Origin: a virus
Strand: one strand, 5' to 3'
DNA length: 44,520 nucleotides
Virus record (IMG/VR): IMGVR_UViG_3300044941_000125
Coordinates: 1-44,520 of that record
Shown here piece by piece: positions 1 to 7,126 of this stretch; the first letter of the stretch is position 1, and the number at the start of each line of letters is the position of its first letter. The translations under genes and the position numbers were made by a program. The notes beneath the pieces are model-generated. The model had not been told where the DNA came from. It searched no databases and worked only from the letters and a program-made list of their open reading frames with translations.

Positions 1-127
1 ATTAAAAAAAAATGAACATAAACATAGCACCGCACGAGAAAATGATTAGAGGATACTTTCAACTTGGCAAGAATGTCGATGATATGAATGCTGAGAGAAT
101 ATTCTTTGGCAAGATTGGAGATTTAGC
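1..127. repeat. terminal direct repeat, left copy (circular overlap)
   Basis: The first 127 bases are identical to 44394-44520. The exact length of 127 is a common assembler k-mer size, so this is best read as the overlap left when a circular molecule is written as a line, not a biological terminal redundancy. The unique circle is 44,393 bp. Confidence 0.95.
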
Positions 128-257
128 GGATGCCTTTTTTATGACTGCTCTCATGAACGAGCTTGAGTCTATGGTATTCATACTAAACCCAGAAGATGTT
201 TTGTTCTTTAAGACATGGTTAGAAAGCAGCTTGATTATAGAAGAAACTGAGGACTAG
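12..257 (+). CDS. hypothetical protein (81 aa)
   Basis: An unrecognised small soluble protein with an acidic C-terminus and no visible motif, signal peptide or membrane segment. It begins 7 bases after the stop of the holin-like gene (44159-44398) once the circle is closed, and 4 bases separate it from the HNH nuclease gene, so the three appear co-transcribed at the end of the plus-strand late operon. The A-rich tract before the ATG is not a clear ribosome site. No function can be assigned. Confidence 0.75.
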   Translation: MNINIAPHEKMIRGYFQLGKNVDDMNAERIFFGKIGDLADAFFMTALMNELESMVFILNPEDVLFFKTWLESSLIIEETED

Positions 258-261
258 ACAA

Positions 262-573
262 ATGTCTCGTCGAAGAAAACCATATAACTTCGACTTTGAA
301 ACTAAACTCAAGGCACTCGAAAAAAACAACTTTTGCTGTGCTAGGTGTGGCAAGCATAAGAGCAAGTGCAAACCCTCATACCTTGAAGTACATCATCGTC
401 TACCCATTGGAGTCGCCCTCGATCACTTTCCACAAGTTATTCACAAGTTGCACACATTAGAAAATGCACTTCCTCTTTGCGTTTCCTGTCATAAAGAAGT
501 GCATGAAAATCTAACTATCGAGGAGTGTGCTGTCATTGCTCAGGCTTTGCTTGGACTTCTTGCTTATCAATAA
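262..573 (+). CDS. HNH endonuclease
   Basis: A 103-residue HNH protein. An early CxxC (CARC), the catalytic-type His pair (EVHHRLP), a central Asn (LENALPLC) and a second CxxCH (CVSCHKEVHE) form a zinc-stabilised beta-beta-alpha metal fold that nicks or cuts DNA. Free-standing HNH proteins of this size are common near phage packaging genes, where some assist terminase. Here it lies after the lysis genes and about 9.2 kb of circle away from TerL. It could instead be a small homing-type nuclease; no intron or flanking split gene supports that. Confidence 0.85.
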   Translation: MSRRRKPYNFDFETKLKALEKNNFCCARCGKHKSKCKPSYLEVHHRLPIGVALDHFPQVIHKLHTLENALPLCVSCHKEVHENLTIEECAVIAQALLGLLAYQ

Positions 574-621
574 GCTAGAAAGCCTACACTTATTTAGTCG
601 TGGAAGTATATCAGCTTTAAG

Positions 622-771
622 TTATGATTGTGCTTTCTTGTATTCTTTTAATGCTTCTATGATCAGATCAATTTCGTCCTCTTTAATCGGAAAAGCTACT
701 CCACCTTCATCAGAATCTATAATAAGCCACAAATCATTGCCATCTTTCACTACTTTTGCTTTGTTTGTCAT
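622..771 (-). CDS. hypothetical protein (49 aa)
   Basis: A short reading frame starting MTNKAKVVKDGNDLWLIIDS and ending in a charged helix (ALKEYKKAQS). Coding bias is convincing: mixed acidic and basic residues and a beta-then-helix look. An in-frame ATG three codons upstream (780) is an alternative start; both sit near a weak AAGAG ribosome-like stretch. It is the last gene of the minus-strand accessory block and converges on the HNH gene. No family recognised. Confidence 0.6.
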   Translation of the reverse strand: MTNKAKVVKDGNDLWLIIDSDEGGVAFPIKEDEIDLIIEALKEYKKAQS

Positions 772-822
772 TAAGACCATTTCTCTTACTGATATTTTTT
801 GTGCTGCTTTTTAGTTTTCCTT

Positions 823-1269
823 TTATTTATTGGGTGCGGGGCTATATTTTTTTTCTATTGCTTTTAATTGTTTAGCCAGACTAATACATTGATCTATACA
901 GTATTCTTTATCCCTGTAAACATATTCCGAAAAAGCTGGAATGTTCGGAAGATTTATGTGCCAATCTCCAAAATGAGAAGTATCAAACCCAAAATACCAA
1001 ACATCATCATTTTCCCTAAAACCAGAATAGGTCAAACCTCCATGAACTGTGATATTAGACAATTCTTTAACATAGCCAGGAGCTCCACAAAATTCACAAT
1101 CGCAACAATGTGTATAATTAACTTTATATAAGATACTGGCACTCACAACCCCAACATAACCACACCAATTTTTTAACTCAGGGTGTCTCAAAAGAAGAGC
1201 TGGCATACCCATTGCCTTGAACTTATATTTATCTCCCTCCATTTTGATTTTTTCTAAAACATCAGACAT
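823..1269 (-). CDS. conserved phage protein with GGLTY/WYFGFD motif
   Basis: The chosen ATG at 1269 follows a 20-base leader (AATAACACCAAGAAAG then ACG) shared with two other genes of this genome; an upstream TTG at 1311 would start inside a large inverted repeat. The 148-residue product carries GGLTYSG followed by WYFGFDTSHFGD, a combination I recognise from uncharacterised phage and mobile-element proteins, plus a Cys-rich patch (CCDCEFC) that could bind metal. The function is unknown. It lies downstream of the DNA methyltransferase in the accessory operon. Confidence 0.8.
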   Translation of the reverse strand: MSDVLEKIKMEGDKYKFKAMGMPALLLRHPELKNWCGYVGVVSASILYKVNYTHCCDCEFCGAPGYVKELSNITVHGGLTYSGFRENDDVWYFGFDTSHFGDWHINLPNIPAFSEYVYRDKEYCIDQCISLAKQLKAIEKKYSPAPNK

Positions 1270-1301
1270 TTCGTTCTTTCTTGGTGTTATTTTTTTTACT
1301 A

Positions 1302-1412
1302 CTGTACTCAATACTGGCTCGGAGAGAGGATCGTTTCTGAATCTTACTTAAAAAACTCACCCTGGATTATTGAGTATTACTCCAGCGACCTCCGAACCAG
1401 TGGTCAATACAG
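1302..1412 (-). other. large imperfect inverted repeat in the leader of 823-1269
   Basis: Arms 1302-1324 and 1390-1412 match in 18 of 23 positions, with some mismatches able to pair as G-U in a minus-strand RNA. Inside are two smaller stems: CTGGA/TCCAG (1372-1385 area) and AGGAT/ATCTT (about 1327-1345). The result is a three-way-junction-like RNA fold between the methyltransferase stop and the next ribosome site. It could be a regulatory leader or processing site. It is not a tRNA: no T-loop or anticodon arm is present. Confidence 0.45.
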
Positions 1413-1466
1413 TGCTACTGTACTTGTGCGTGTATGAGTCAATGCGCACCCCTGACTTATTTTTAA

Positions 1467-2510
1467 TTAAAATTTCATAAAACTTATTATATGCCTGACT
1501 ACTTCTACATTAAAAGCGTTTCCCAACATTTTATATCTTTGTGTATTACTTACACCTTCTGTGTAGTTGTCATCTAACGATTGAAGTCTCTCACATTCTA
1601 TGGGGGTTAGTTTTCTAATTACATAGTCATTCATCACCATTGAATCGGTTTGAACTGTTGTTAGCGCGTTTGCCTTATCACCACCTATTTCTGGCTTCTT
1701 GCCTTCTCCACGATTGCGTAGTGCTACTGCATACAACCCAGTCTTTGCACCCCTACCACCACCGAGAGCAGACAGTGTAGTTGATTTTCCTTCAGGTGAA
1801 TAAACCCTGTCTCCTTGACCAAAATTTCTTGAATAATTTTTGCCATCTTTGGCCCAATCCTTATTCCTAATCCCACCAATAAAATTAAGTTCTTTTTTAA
1901 TGTTAGATTGAGAACCAATTAAAACAACATTTTGTAAAAAATACTTTTCATCAACATTTTCTTCTAAAACATCCTTGAGCAAAATACCTCTGTCCTCTGG
2001 TTGTAGTATATCAACCTTGACATATTTATCACCGAATCTTGACCCAACCCAAAATAGCCTTTTTCTGTTCTGGGCTGATACAAGTGCCGCATTTATCATT
2101 ACGAGTTCTACGCCTAAAGTTTGCGAGATTATCTCTTTATCTTTCTTTGGCATGCTTGACACATTTTCCAGCACAAAAAATCTAGGTTTTACTTCCTTTA
2201 AGATACGGACATACTCCCAAAATAGACTACTTTTTTCTCCATCTAATCCCTTGCGGTCTTTTTTAGCAATCGACAAGTCTTGGCAAGGCGAGCCACCAAT
2301 TAATAAATCAGGATTGTTAATTTCTGGATACTTAGTTAGTGATATTTCTCTAACATCCCCAAGCTGGATTGTGTCTGGATAATTCTTTTGTGCAATTTGG
2401 ATAGCGTATTTATCTATTTCGCTTGCATAATATTTATCAATCTTAATTCCACCTCTCTCCAAAGCCACTCTAGCACAAGATATTCCGTCAAATAGACTAA
2501 GAACTTTCAT
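1467..2510 (-). CDS. C5-cytosine DNA methyltransferase (orphan)
   Basis: A 347-residue DNA (cytosine-5) methyltransferase that transfers a methyl group from SAM to cytosine in DNA. Motif I is LFDGISC (residues 6-12), the catalytic Cys sits in GGSPCQ (Cys76), motif VI is ENV (115-117), motif VIII is QNRKR (147-151), and motif IX-X is near the end (RYKMLGNAFN). The variable target-recognition stretch lies around residues 190-270. No restriction endonuclease is adjacent, so self-protection against host restriction or regulation by methylation is more likely than a complete R-M system. The target sequence cannot be read from the protein. Confidence 0.93.
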   Translation of the reverse strand: MKVLSLFDGISCARVALERGGIKIDKYYASEIDKYAIQIAQKNYPDTIQLGDVREISLTKYPEINNPDLLIGGSPCQDLSIAKKDRKGLDGEKSSLFWEYVRILKEVKPRFFVLENVSSMPKKDKEIISQTLGVELVMINAALVSAQNRKRLFWVGSRFGDKYVKVDILQPEDRGILLKDVLEENVDEKYFLQNVVLIGSQSNIKKELNFIGGIRNKDWAKDGKNYSRNFGQGDRVYSPEGKSTTLSALGGGRGAKTGLYAVALRNRGEGKKPEIGGDKANALTTVQTDSMVMNDYVIRKLTPIECERLQSLDDNYTEGVSNTQRYKMLGNAFNVEVVRHIISFMKF

Positions 2511-2538
2511 TTTACTCTTTTATTGCTTCAATTTTTAA

Positions 2539-2826
2539 TTAAATTTCCAAATATGCTCTTGTTTCTATTAATTTATTTAACAATTCTTCAATCTGGTTAT
2601 TGTGTTGTTGTACCATATTAAATAATTGAGACGAACCAGTAGGGATTATTGGTTCTTTTTGTTCAGGTTGCCCATTTTCAATCTGACTTGATACAATGTC
2701 TATTTTCTTAATCAATTCTCCAACTTCTTCGTTTAATTGACTAAGTAATCTTTGTTGATTATTTAACACCACCATAATCGGGCTTATTTTAATTTCTGAT
2801 GACGCATTTGTAATTGTGTTTTGCAT
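2539..2826 (-). CDS. coiled-coil hypothetical protein (95 aa)
   Basis: A small, Gln- and Asn-rich protein with heptad-like hydrophobic spacing (LLSQLNEEVGELIKKIDIV and IEELLNKLIETRAYLEI) and a Pro-rich linker in the middle, so probably two short coiled coils. No catalytic motif is visible. Its start follows AGAAAGGATC, a good ribosome site. It lies 28 bases upstream of the methyltransferase start on the minus strand and may be co-expressed with it. Function unknown. Confidence 0.75.
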   Translation of the reverse strand: MQNTITNASSEIKISPIMVVLNNQQRLLSQLNEEVGELIKKIDIVSSQIENGQPEQKEPIIPTGSSQLFNMVQQHNNQIEELLNKLIETRAYLEI

Positions 2827-2940
2827 TAAGATCCTTTCTGCCTTTTGGCTATATTATTTTAATTAAATATCTCTTACTTGCTCAAATAAGCGTTTTTAAT
2901 CTCCTAATCTCAAGCTCCTATTAAAGGCTGAGTTAGAGGA

Positions 2941-4221
2941 CTAAGACTCTATTTCTAAATTATTGTATTCTTCCTTTGTAAGATTGAGTTTCCAGCTCAT
3001 ACTTAAATCTGCATCTTTCTTTTCTCCCACTTCTGGATCAATTCCTGAGAAGTAAACCCTGCCCGTACTCGGACAAGTGTATTTTAGAAAGTAGGCGTCT
3101 TGTGAAAAAACATTCTTTAACAGATAAAGCTCATTGCCTCTTTTGCTTTTATCAAGCAAAGTAGCTTGTTCAATAATCTTCTCCACTCCATGAAGTTTTA
3201 ATGCTGCCATTCTTTGCTCCATATTTTTAATGTTTAGAATGGTTTTACAGGTTGCTCGTTTACTGGTTACTTTCTTATACAGCTTTTCTTTAAATATAAC
3301 CCCATAAAGGCTATACATTCCCCAACCATCGGCATATTTAACCGCCATACCTGTTTCAGAGTGTAGTTTTCCTTCCTTCCATTCTATCTGTGGGTTTTCT
3401 GAGACAAAGGCAATTCCATAATAAGGAATAATAAACGAAACATTGGTAACAAAATCCATGAATATCTTAAAGATTTTATTATCAAATTTTACTCCAATAT
3501 ATTTTGCATAGTCGTACCATCCCGCCCAAACTAACCACCAGAAAACCAGTAACCAATTACTATTTATGTTGCTAAGCTGACTACGAAGCTGATTATCAAG
3601 TTGAATATCAAGTTGACTATGAAGCTGGCTATCAAGCTGGTTATCAAGCTGACTACGAAGCTCATTAATAAGCTGATTATTAAGCTGACTACGAAGCTGG
3701 CTGTGAAGCTGACCATAAAGCTGGCTACGAAGCTGGCTATGAAGCTCACTACTAAGCTGGCTACGAAGCTGGTTAATAAGCTGGCTACGAAGCCGATTAT
3801 CAAGTTGAATATCAAGCTGGTTATAAAGCTGATTATTAAGCTGATTATAAAGCTGGTTATCAAGCTGGTTATAAAGCTGACTATAAAGCTGACTATCAAA
3901 CTGACTACTAAGCTGGCTACGAAGCTGAATATGAAGCTGACTATAAATATGACTATTAAGCTCATTGCTAAGATAACTACCATCTTTTACTAATTTGTTT
4001 TCAAATAAAATCTTGGTCATAAAAGCCATATTGGCAGTAGCAAGTGGAGATTGACCAAAAATAACAATAGGTTTTTTAAACCCAGCATTCTCATATAAGT
4101 CTTGTACTGCTTTTGTTGCTTTAACCCTATTGGTTGGTTGAGAGGCTAGAGAAACATATTTTTCAATAAATTCTGGTATTTTAGCTTTTTGTTCTGGCGT
4201 TAGTTTATTGATTATTGCCAT
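2941..4221 (-). CDS. DUF6745-type protein with tetrapeptide repeat insert
   Basis: The N-terminus (LTPEQKAKIPEFIEKYVSLA, then a GQSPLA segment) and the C-terminal half (HSETGMAVKYADGWGMYSLY, later PSTGRVYFSG) match DUF6745 as I remember it. In that family an SVWDSV-like repeat often fills the middle. Here residues about 85-218 are instead a period-4 repeat of the form (S/N)QL(R/D/H/Y), followed by a Trp-rich stretch. The function of the family is not known. The gene is followed on the circle map by its typical small partner (4241-4534), which lies just upstream in transcription. Confidence 0.8.
   Translation of the reverse strand: MAIINKLTPEQKAKIPEFIEKYVSLASQPTNRVKATKAVQDLYENAGFKKPIVIFGQSPLATANMAFMTKILFENKLVKDGSYLSNELNSHIYSQLHIQLRSQLSSQFDSQLYSQLYNQLDNQLYNQLNNQLYNQLDIQLDNRLRSQLINQLRSQLSSELHSQLRSQLYGQLHSQLRSQLNNQLINELRSQLDNQLDSQLHSQLDIQLDNQLRSQLSNINSNWLLVFWWLVWAGWYDYAKYIGVKFDNKIFKIFMDFVTNVSFIIPYYGIAFVSENPQIEWKEGKLHSETGMAVKYADGWGMYSLYGVIFKEKLYKKVTSKRATCKTILNIKNMEQRMAALKLHGVEKIIEQATLLDKSKRGNELYLLKNVFSQDAYFLKYTCPSTGRVYFSGIDPEVGEKKDADLSMSWKLNLTKEEYNNLEIES
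3571..3962 (-). repeat. 12-bp tandem repeat inside the DUF6745 gene
   Basis: About 32 degenerate copies of a 12-base unit (AAGCTGRYTAYR on the plus strand) encode the tetrapeptide (S/N)QLx. Third-base and fourth-residue variation shows it is an old, diversified array rather than a fresh expansion. Copy-number slippage would keep frame. Open frames on both strands over this array are by-products of the repeat. Confidence 0.85.
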
Positions 4222-4240
4222 AAATCCTTTCTAAATCATT

Positions 4241-4534
4241 TTAATCTTGAACAGCTTTCAAGGTTTTCTCTAGATAATCATATTCTCTCTCAAAACTTAC
4301 AATGTAAGTTCCTGAAGTAAAGTGTATAGTGTCGTGTTCTGGGTGTACTAGCTTAGCTTTACCTTTAACTGTAAATTTAGTTTTATCGCCATAAATTTTT
4401 GATCCTGCTTCTGCAATCAAAACATGATTATGCCCCGTGAACTCTCCTTTTGCTATGGTAAGTTTGTTTAATTGCTTGCCACCAACTTCTTCATTTATTT
4501 TTGAGAAAATAATGTCTCCTTGTCTGATTTTCAT
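4241..4534 (-). CDS. small DUF6745-associated protein
   Basis: A 97-residue beta-rich protein starting MKIRQGDIIFSKI, with GEFTGHNHVL in the centre and VHPEHDTIHFTSGTYIVSF near the end. I recall the same 'GE-TGH-H ... H-EH-I-L-G-Y-V-REY' pattern in small proteins encoded beside DUF6745 genes in other bacteria, and here it is the immediate upstream neighbour (20 bases apart). The conserved His residues (GHNH, HPEH) could bind metal. There is no clear ribosome site before the ATG. Function unknown; pairing with DUF6745 is the main clue. Confidence 0.72.
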   Translation of the reverse strand: MKIRQGDIIFSKINEEVGGKQLNKLTIAKGEFTGHNHVLIAEAGSKIYGDKTKFTVKGKAKLVHPEHDTIHFTSGTYIVSFEREYDYLEKTLKAVQD

Positions 4535-4597
4535 ATGTTTAACTTTTTTTTGATAGTTTTTACTGTTTTTATACTTATTTTTTTCTTCTCGGCTATA

Positions 4598-5356
4598 TTA
4601 TTTAACCTCTTTTAAGTCTCTAATTGCTTGCTCAAAATCAGCTTTGTTATATTTCTTACCAGCTATTTCAACTGTTTCTTCTTTTTCTCTCACATCTATA
4701 CCAGTAATTTCAAAAAATATTTCTGCGTCGAATCCTGGTAGTGTTAAAAATCTTTCATGTTCTTTTTCGTTCTCAGCCCACCATATTCTGCACGCCTCCT
4801 TAAAATCTAGTGTTTTAAGATACCCACCCATTGTTTCCCAACAACTAACCTCTTTTTTCTCTTCGTCTGTCATATCTTCTTGACAAACCCATTTAGTAAG
4901 AGGTAAGTCCATATATAAAGAATACTTTTTGTAGAACTCTGAAACAGTCATATCTAAATCTTTATTGAATAACCTCATTTTTGGTTCATTAGTATTGAAC
5001 GATCCTGAATTATGGTTTCCTGAGTTGAAGTAACCTGAGTTCCTGTTTCCTGAGTTACAGTTACCTGAGTTTAAGTTACCTGAGTTTAAGTTACCTGAGT
5101 TACAGTTACCTGAGTTGAAGTTACCTGAGTTGAAGTTACCTGAGTTGAAATTACCTGAGTTACGGGCACCTGAGTTATAGTTTACCGAGTTGAAGCTACC
5201 TGAGTTGAAGCTACCTGAGTTGAAGCTACCTGAGTTCCAGTTGCCTGAGTTACGGGCACCTGAGTTGAAGCTACCTGAGTTCCAGTTGCCTGAGTTGAAG
5301 CTACCTGAGTTGAATTTACCTGAGTTACAGTTACCTGTATTTTTACGATTTAACAT
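4598..5356 (-). CDS. NSG pentapeptide-repeat protein with phage C-terminal domain
   Basis: Residues about 5-118 are more than 20 tandem copies of a five-residue unit ([16 protein letters not shown]), expected to fold as a right-handed beta-helix like other pentapeptide proteins. The C-terminal 130 residues (from [15 protein letters not shown]) form a globular, acidic domain with WWAENEKE and [12 protein letters not shown], which I recognise from phage pentapeptide proteins of unknown role. Beta-helix proteins may mimic DNA or form fibres. Translation starts 6 bases inside the upstream HTH gene's end, whose last codons contain this gene's leader. Confidence 0.75.
   Translation of the reverse strand: MLNRKNTGNCNSGKFNSGSFNSGNWNSGSFNSGARNSGNWNSGSFNSGSFNSGSFNSVNYNSGARNSGNFNSGNFNSGNFNSGNCNSGNLNSGNLNSGNCNSGNRNSGYFNSGNHNSGSFNTNEPKMRLFNKDLDMTVSEFYKKYSLYMDLPLTKWVCQEDMTDEEKKEVSCWETMGGYLKTLDFKEACRIWWAENEKEHERFLTLPGFDAEIFFEITGIDVREKEETVEIAGKKYNKADFEQAIRDLKEVK
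5003..5341 (-). repeat. 15-bp tandem repeat encoding NSGxx
   Basis: Around 22 copies of a 15-base unit (consensus on the plus strand CCTGAGTTGAAGTTA with variants) in perfect register, each coding one pentapeptide. Several neighbouring units are identical, showing recent slippage or recombination. Confidence 0.9.
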
Positions 5357-5553
5357 AACCGTTCTTTCTTGGTGTTATTAAAATTTTTTTCAATCCAAGC
5401 CATTACTTTGTTTTTATCAAAAAGCCTGCTTCTATATTTGTTGAGCTTTTCGATTGGCATATCTTTATAGTCACCTCTACTCAAAGATCTCCTCAGAGAA
5501 TGGTAGTTCACTCTTAAATAATCAGCCATTTCGCTTGTCGTTAGTAGTTTCAT
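5350..5553 (-). CDS. excisionase/MerR-like HTH protein (67 aa)
   Basis: A small winged-helix DNA-binding protein: [20 protein letters not shown] matches the HTH_17/excisionase pattern (strand, then recognition helix), followed by a basic wing ([18 protein letters not shown]). Such proteins act as excisionases or transcription regulators. No integrase was found, so a regulator role is more likely. It overlaps the upstream HTH gene by 32 bases and its last codons carry the ribosome leader of the NSG-repeat gene, so the three are translationally coupled. Confidence 0.78.
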   Translation of the reverse strand: MKLLTTSEMADYLRVNYHSLRRSLSRGDYKDMPIEKLNKYRSRLFDKNKVMAWIEKNFNNTKKERLC

Positions 5554-5686
5554 GATCTTCCTCTAGTATGATGATGATATTACCTATTTTTTTGTACTTA
5601 ACTGTACCTGCTTTAATGCGTAAATACGCCGCAGCTCTAGTAATGCCTTTCTCTTTTGCGTACTGTGTTACTGATAGTTCTCTCAT
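5522..5686 (-). CDS. second small HTH protein (54 aa)
   Basis: A reading frame from ATG 5686 with an excellent ribosome site (AAGGAGAAAACGT just upstream). The product begins MRELSVTQYAKEKGITRAAA and continues YLRIKAGTVKYKKIGNIIII, a helix-turn-helix of the kind that reads a short operator (compare 'GVSRQAVYKRIKKGTLKAEKIG' proteins). It is first in the operon behind the strong promoter at 5707-5735 and overlaps the next HTH gene by 32 bases. A likely autoregulator of the accessory operon and one candidate reader of palindromes in this genome (inference). Confidence 0.75.
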   Translation of the reverse strand: MRELSVTQYAKEKGITRAAAYLRIKAGTVKYKKIGNIIIILEEDHETTNDKRNG

Positions 5687-5706
5687 ACGTTTTCTCCTTA
5701 ACTAAA

Positions 5707-5735
5707 GTTATACCATTTATGTTGAAAATTGTCAA
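5707..5735 (-). promoter_or_regulatory. sigma70-type promoter for the accessory operon
   Basis: Minus strand TTGACA (5735-5730), a 17-base spacer, then TATAAC (5712-5707), 20 bases before the ATG of the first HTH gene. The -35 abuts the stop codon of NinG. The start of the spacer (ATTTTCAA) is shared with three other promoters of this genome. Confidence 0.85.
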
Positions 5736-6161
5736 TTAAGAATTTAGAAGTGAATCTGCCTTCTTTTTATATTTAGCCTCAATCTCTTGTAGGTCTTCGA
5801 CTGTATATTTGACTGTTTGAAAAGCGAGAAGTTTATACTCCTCAACCTTGTCTCTACCATACATTTCAACCATTTTCTGTTCATAAGTAACCCAGTCGCC
5901 CTTTTTCCACATATTACAAACACCACACTGACCATGAACTAGGTCTTCATGAAATAAAACGCCATTTTTTCTTCCTGGAATGAAATGTCCTGCGTGAATG
6001 GAGGATCGTCCTAGTGTTGGACAGATTTTTCCGCAAGTAATACAAGCACATTGTTTCGTGTTACCCACTGTTTTAAGAGAATCTCTAATGCGAATAAATC
6101 GACTAAACTCAGTCCACGCTTTTTTCTTAGCTTTAGTTAGTGTTATTTTTTTGGTAGTCAT
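5736..6161 (-). CDS. ninG: NinG/Rap-like recombination nuclease
   Basis: A 141-residue NinG (lambda Rap) family protein, which in lambda cuts branched recombination intermediates. Zinc and HNH-like residues are visible: CxxC at 40-43 (CITC), IHAGHFIPGR (His56, His59), and CGVC (79-82) followed by MWKKGD. The N-terminus is basic (TTKKITLTKAKKK). It begins inside the end of the upstream gene (28-base overlap) at the end of the replication operon and fits with RecA, the exonuclease and SSB as a recombination set. Confidence 0.88.
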   Translation of the reverse strand: MTTKKITLTKAKKKAWTEFSRFIRIRDSLKTVGNTKQCACITCGKICPTLGRSSIHAGHFIPGRKNGVLFHEDLVHGQCGVCNMWKKGDWVTYEQKMVEMYGRDKVEEYKLLAFQTVKYTVEDLQEIEAKYKKKADSLLNS

Positions 6162-6705
6162 CTAGCGATTGTAAGATAGTTATATTTGGGTGGTAAGAAA
6201 CAATCCAACTTTCTTGTTCATCACTCCAATAAACAGAAGGTTTGCCGCCATTTTCTAATTTTCCTTTGATCTCACGAATAAAATCTCCATGGCGAAGTCC
6301 ATTCATCTTATCTATTTGTTCAATCACTTGTTCTTTATTTTCAATCTTTTTAAGCTCAGGCAACATCATATAGAGTCTTCCTGGGTTCATTTTACTCACT
6401 TCTTCAATAGACAACTCTAAGTGTTCTATAAAATACTCAAAAGTTCTGATATAGCGGTAGGCTGATTCACGAGAAAAACCCAGTTCCTCTGAGGAAAGAA
6501 ACTGGGTGAAATTTTCATAATCTAGTTGTTTGAATAACTGTTTGTCTCGAAACTCTTTCAAGAGTTTGCCAACAATGAGAAAAGAAGTGTTTTGTACTTT
6601 AACTACCTTGATGAGCTTCTCCCAGAGCTTGAATGTGTCATCGTGACTTACATTTTCAAACTCTGAAAGAACATTTGGGTGGTATTTATCTAGGTAATCA
6701 TTCAT
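6133..6705 (-). CDS. putative HTH DNA-binding protein (190 aa)
   Basis: A helical protein whose central part (LGFSRESAYRYIRTFEYF) reads as a helix-turn-helix, preceded by DYENFTQFLSSEE and followed by a second helical bundle (SIEEVSKMNPGRLYMMLPEL). This resembles plasmid partition/replication HTH domains of the KorB/ParB type only in general shape, with no nuclease or NTP-binding motif. It overlaps its neighbours by 4 and 29 bases. It is a candidate for binding the dispersed palindromes; this is untested inference. Confidence 0.6.
   Translation of the reverse strand: MNDYLDKYHPNVLSEFENVSHDDTFKLWEKLIKVVKVQNTSFLIVGKLLKEFRDKQLFKQLDYENFTQFLSSEELGFSRESAYRYIRTFEYFIEHLELSIEEVSKMNPGRLYMMLPELKKIENKEQVIEQIDKMNGLRHGDFIREIKGKLENGGKPSVYWSDEQESWIVSYHPNITILQSLDDYQKNNTN
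6635..6649. promoter_or_regulatory. dispersed palindrome, weak copy
   Basis: GTGTCA-TCG-TGACTT: perfect left half and inner right half, last two bases diverged. Inside the HTH-like gene 6133-6705. Confidence 0.45.
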
Positions 6706-7058
6706 AGGAAGTCTAGCATTTCTGATTTGGCGGTGAAAATGCGAGCGTCTTTAAGAGCTTGAGCTGTGTTGGTATACACTACAGACTGGTTCTTGAACTC
6801 ATCGTAGGTTTTGCCCTCGTCGTACTTAAACAACGCTTTTTCTTTTTTCTTGAACTCTATCTCAAACCAAACTTTATCTATTTTTTCTAGTGATTGGAGT
6901 CTTTTTAAGAAAGCACCCTTTTTAGTGGTATTAAAACTCTTTTTCTCATTATTACTTATCCATCGCAATCTGTACTTAGGATAACGAGCGAATGTTATTC
7001 TTCTCTTTTCAAGAGCTTCTTTTGTTTTTGCTTTGTGCAGTTGTGTTTTTATGTGCAT
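6702..7058 (-). CDS. hypothetical basic protein (118 aa)
   Basis: A lysine-rich protein (start MHIKTQLHKAKTKEALEKRR) with mixed strands and helices and no recognisable motif. The high positive charge would suit nucleic-acid binding. It is in the replication operon between the SSB-like gene and the HTH-like gene, overlapping the latter by ATGA. Function unknown. Confidence 0.72.
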   Translation of the reverse strand: MHIKTQLHKAKTKEALEKRRITFARYPKYRLRWISNNEKKSFNTTKKGAFLKRLQSLEKIDKVWFEIEFKKKEKALFKYDEGKTYDEFKNQSVVYTNTAQALKDARIFTAKSEMLDFL

Positions 7059-7126
7059 TCCTACTTTTTAAGTCGCCTATCTATTAAGCATTAGACCCCT
7101 CTAATTACTTTTCCGACCTACCATAG

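Noticed and set aside
1270-1311. TTG start at 1311 for the 823 gene
   Set aside because: It would begin inside the inverted repeat; ATG 1269 has the shared leader and correct spacing.
1316-1398. tRNA-like outline with complementary ends (GGTTCGG/CCGAGCC on the minus strand)
   Set aside because: The 7-bp acceptor-like stem pairs, but there is no T-loop (TTCRA), no D-loop G pair and no credible anticodon arm. Kept only as a structured leader.
3564-3993. Long open frames on both strands over the DUF6745 repeat
   Set aside because: They are by-products of a 12-base repeat that keeps all frames open; compositions are extreme (period-4 hydrophobic or Lys/Thr).
4999-5340. CRISPR-like regular 15-bp repeats
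   Set aside because: No spacers; in-frame pentapeptide coding repeat.
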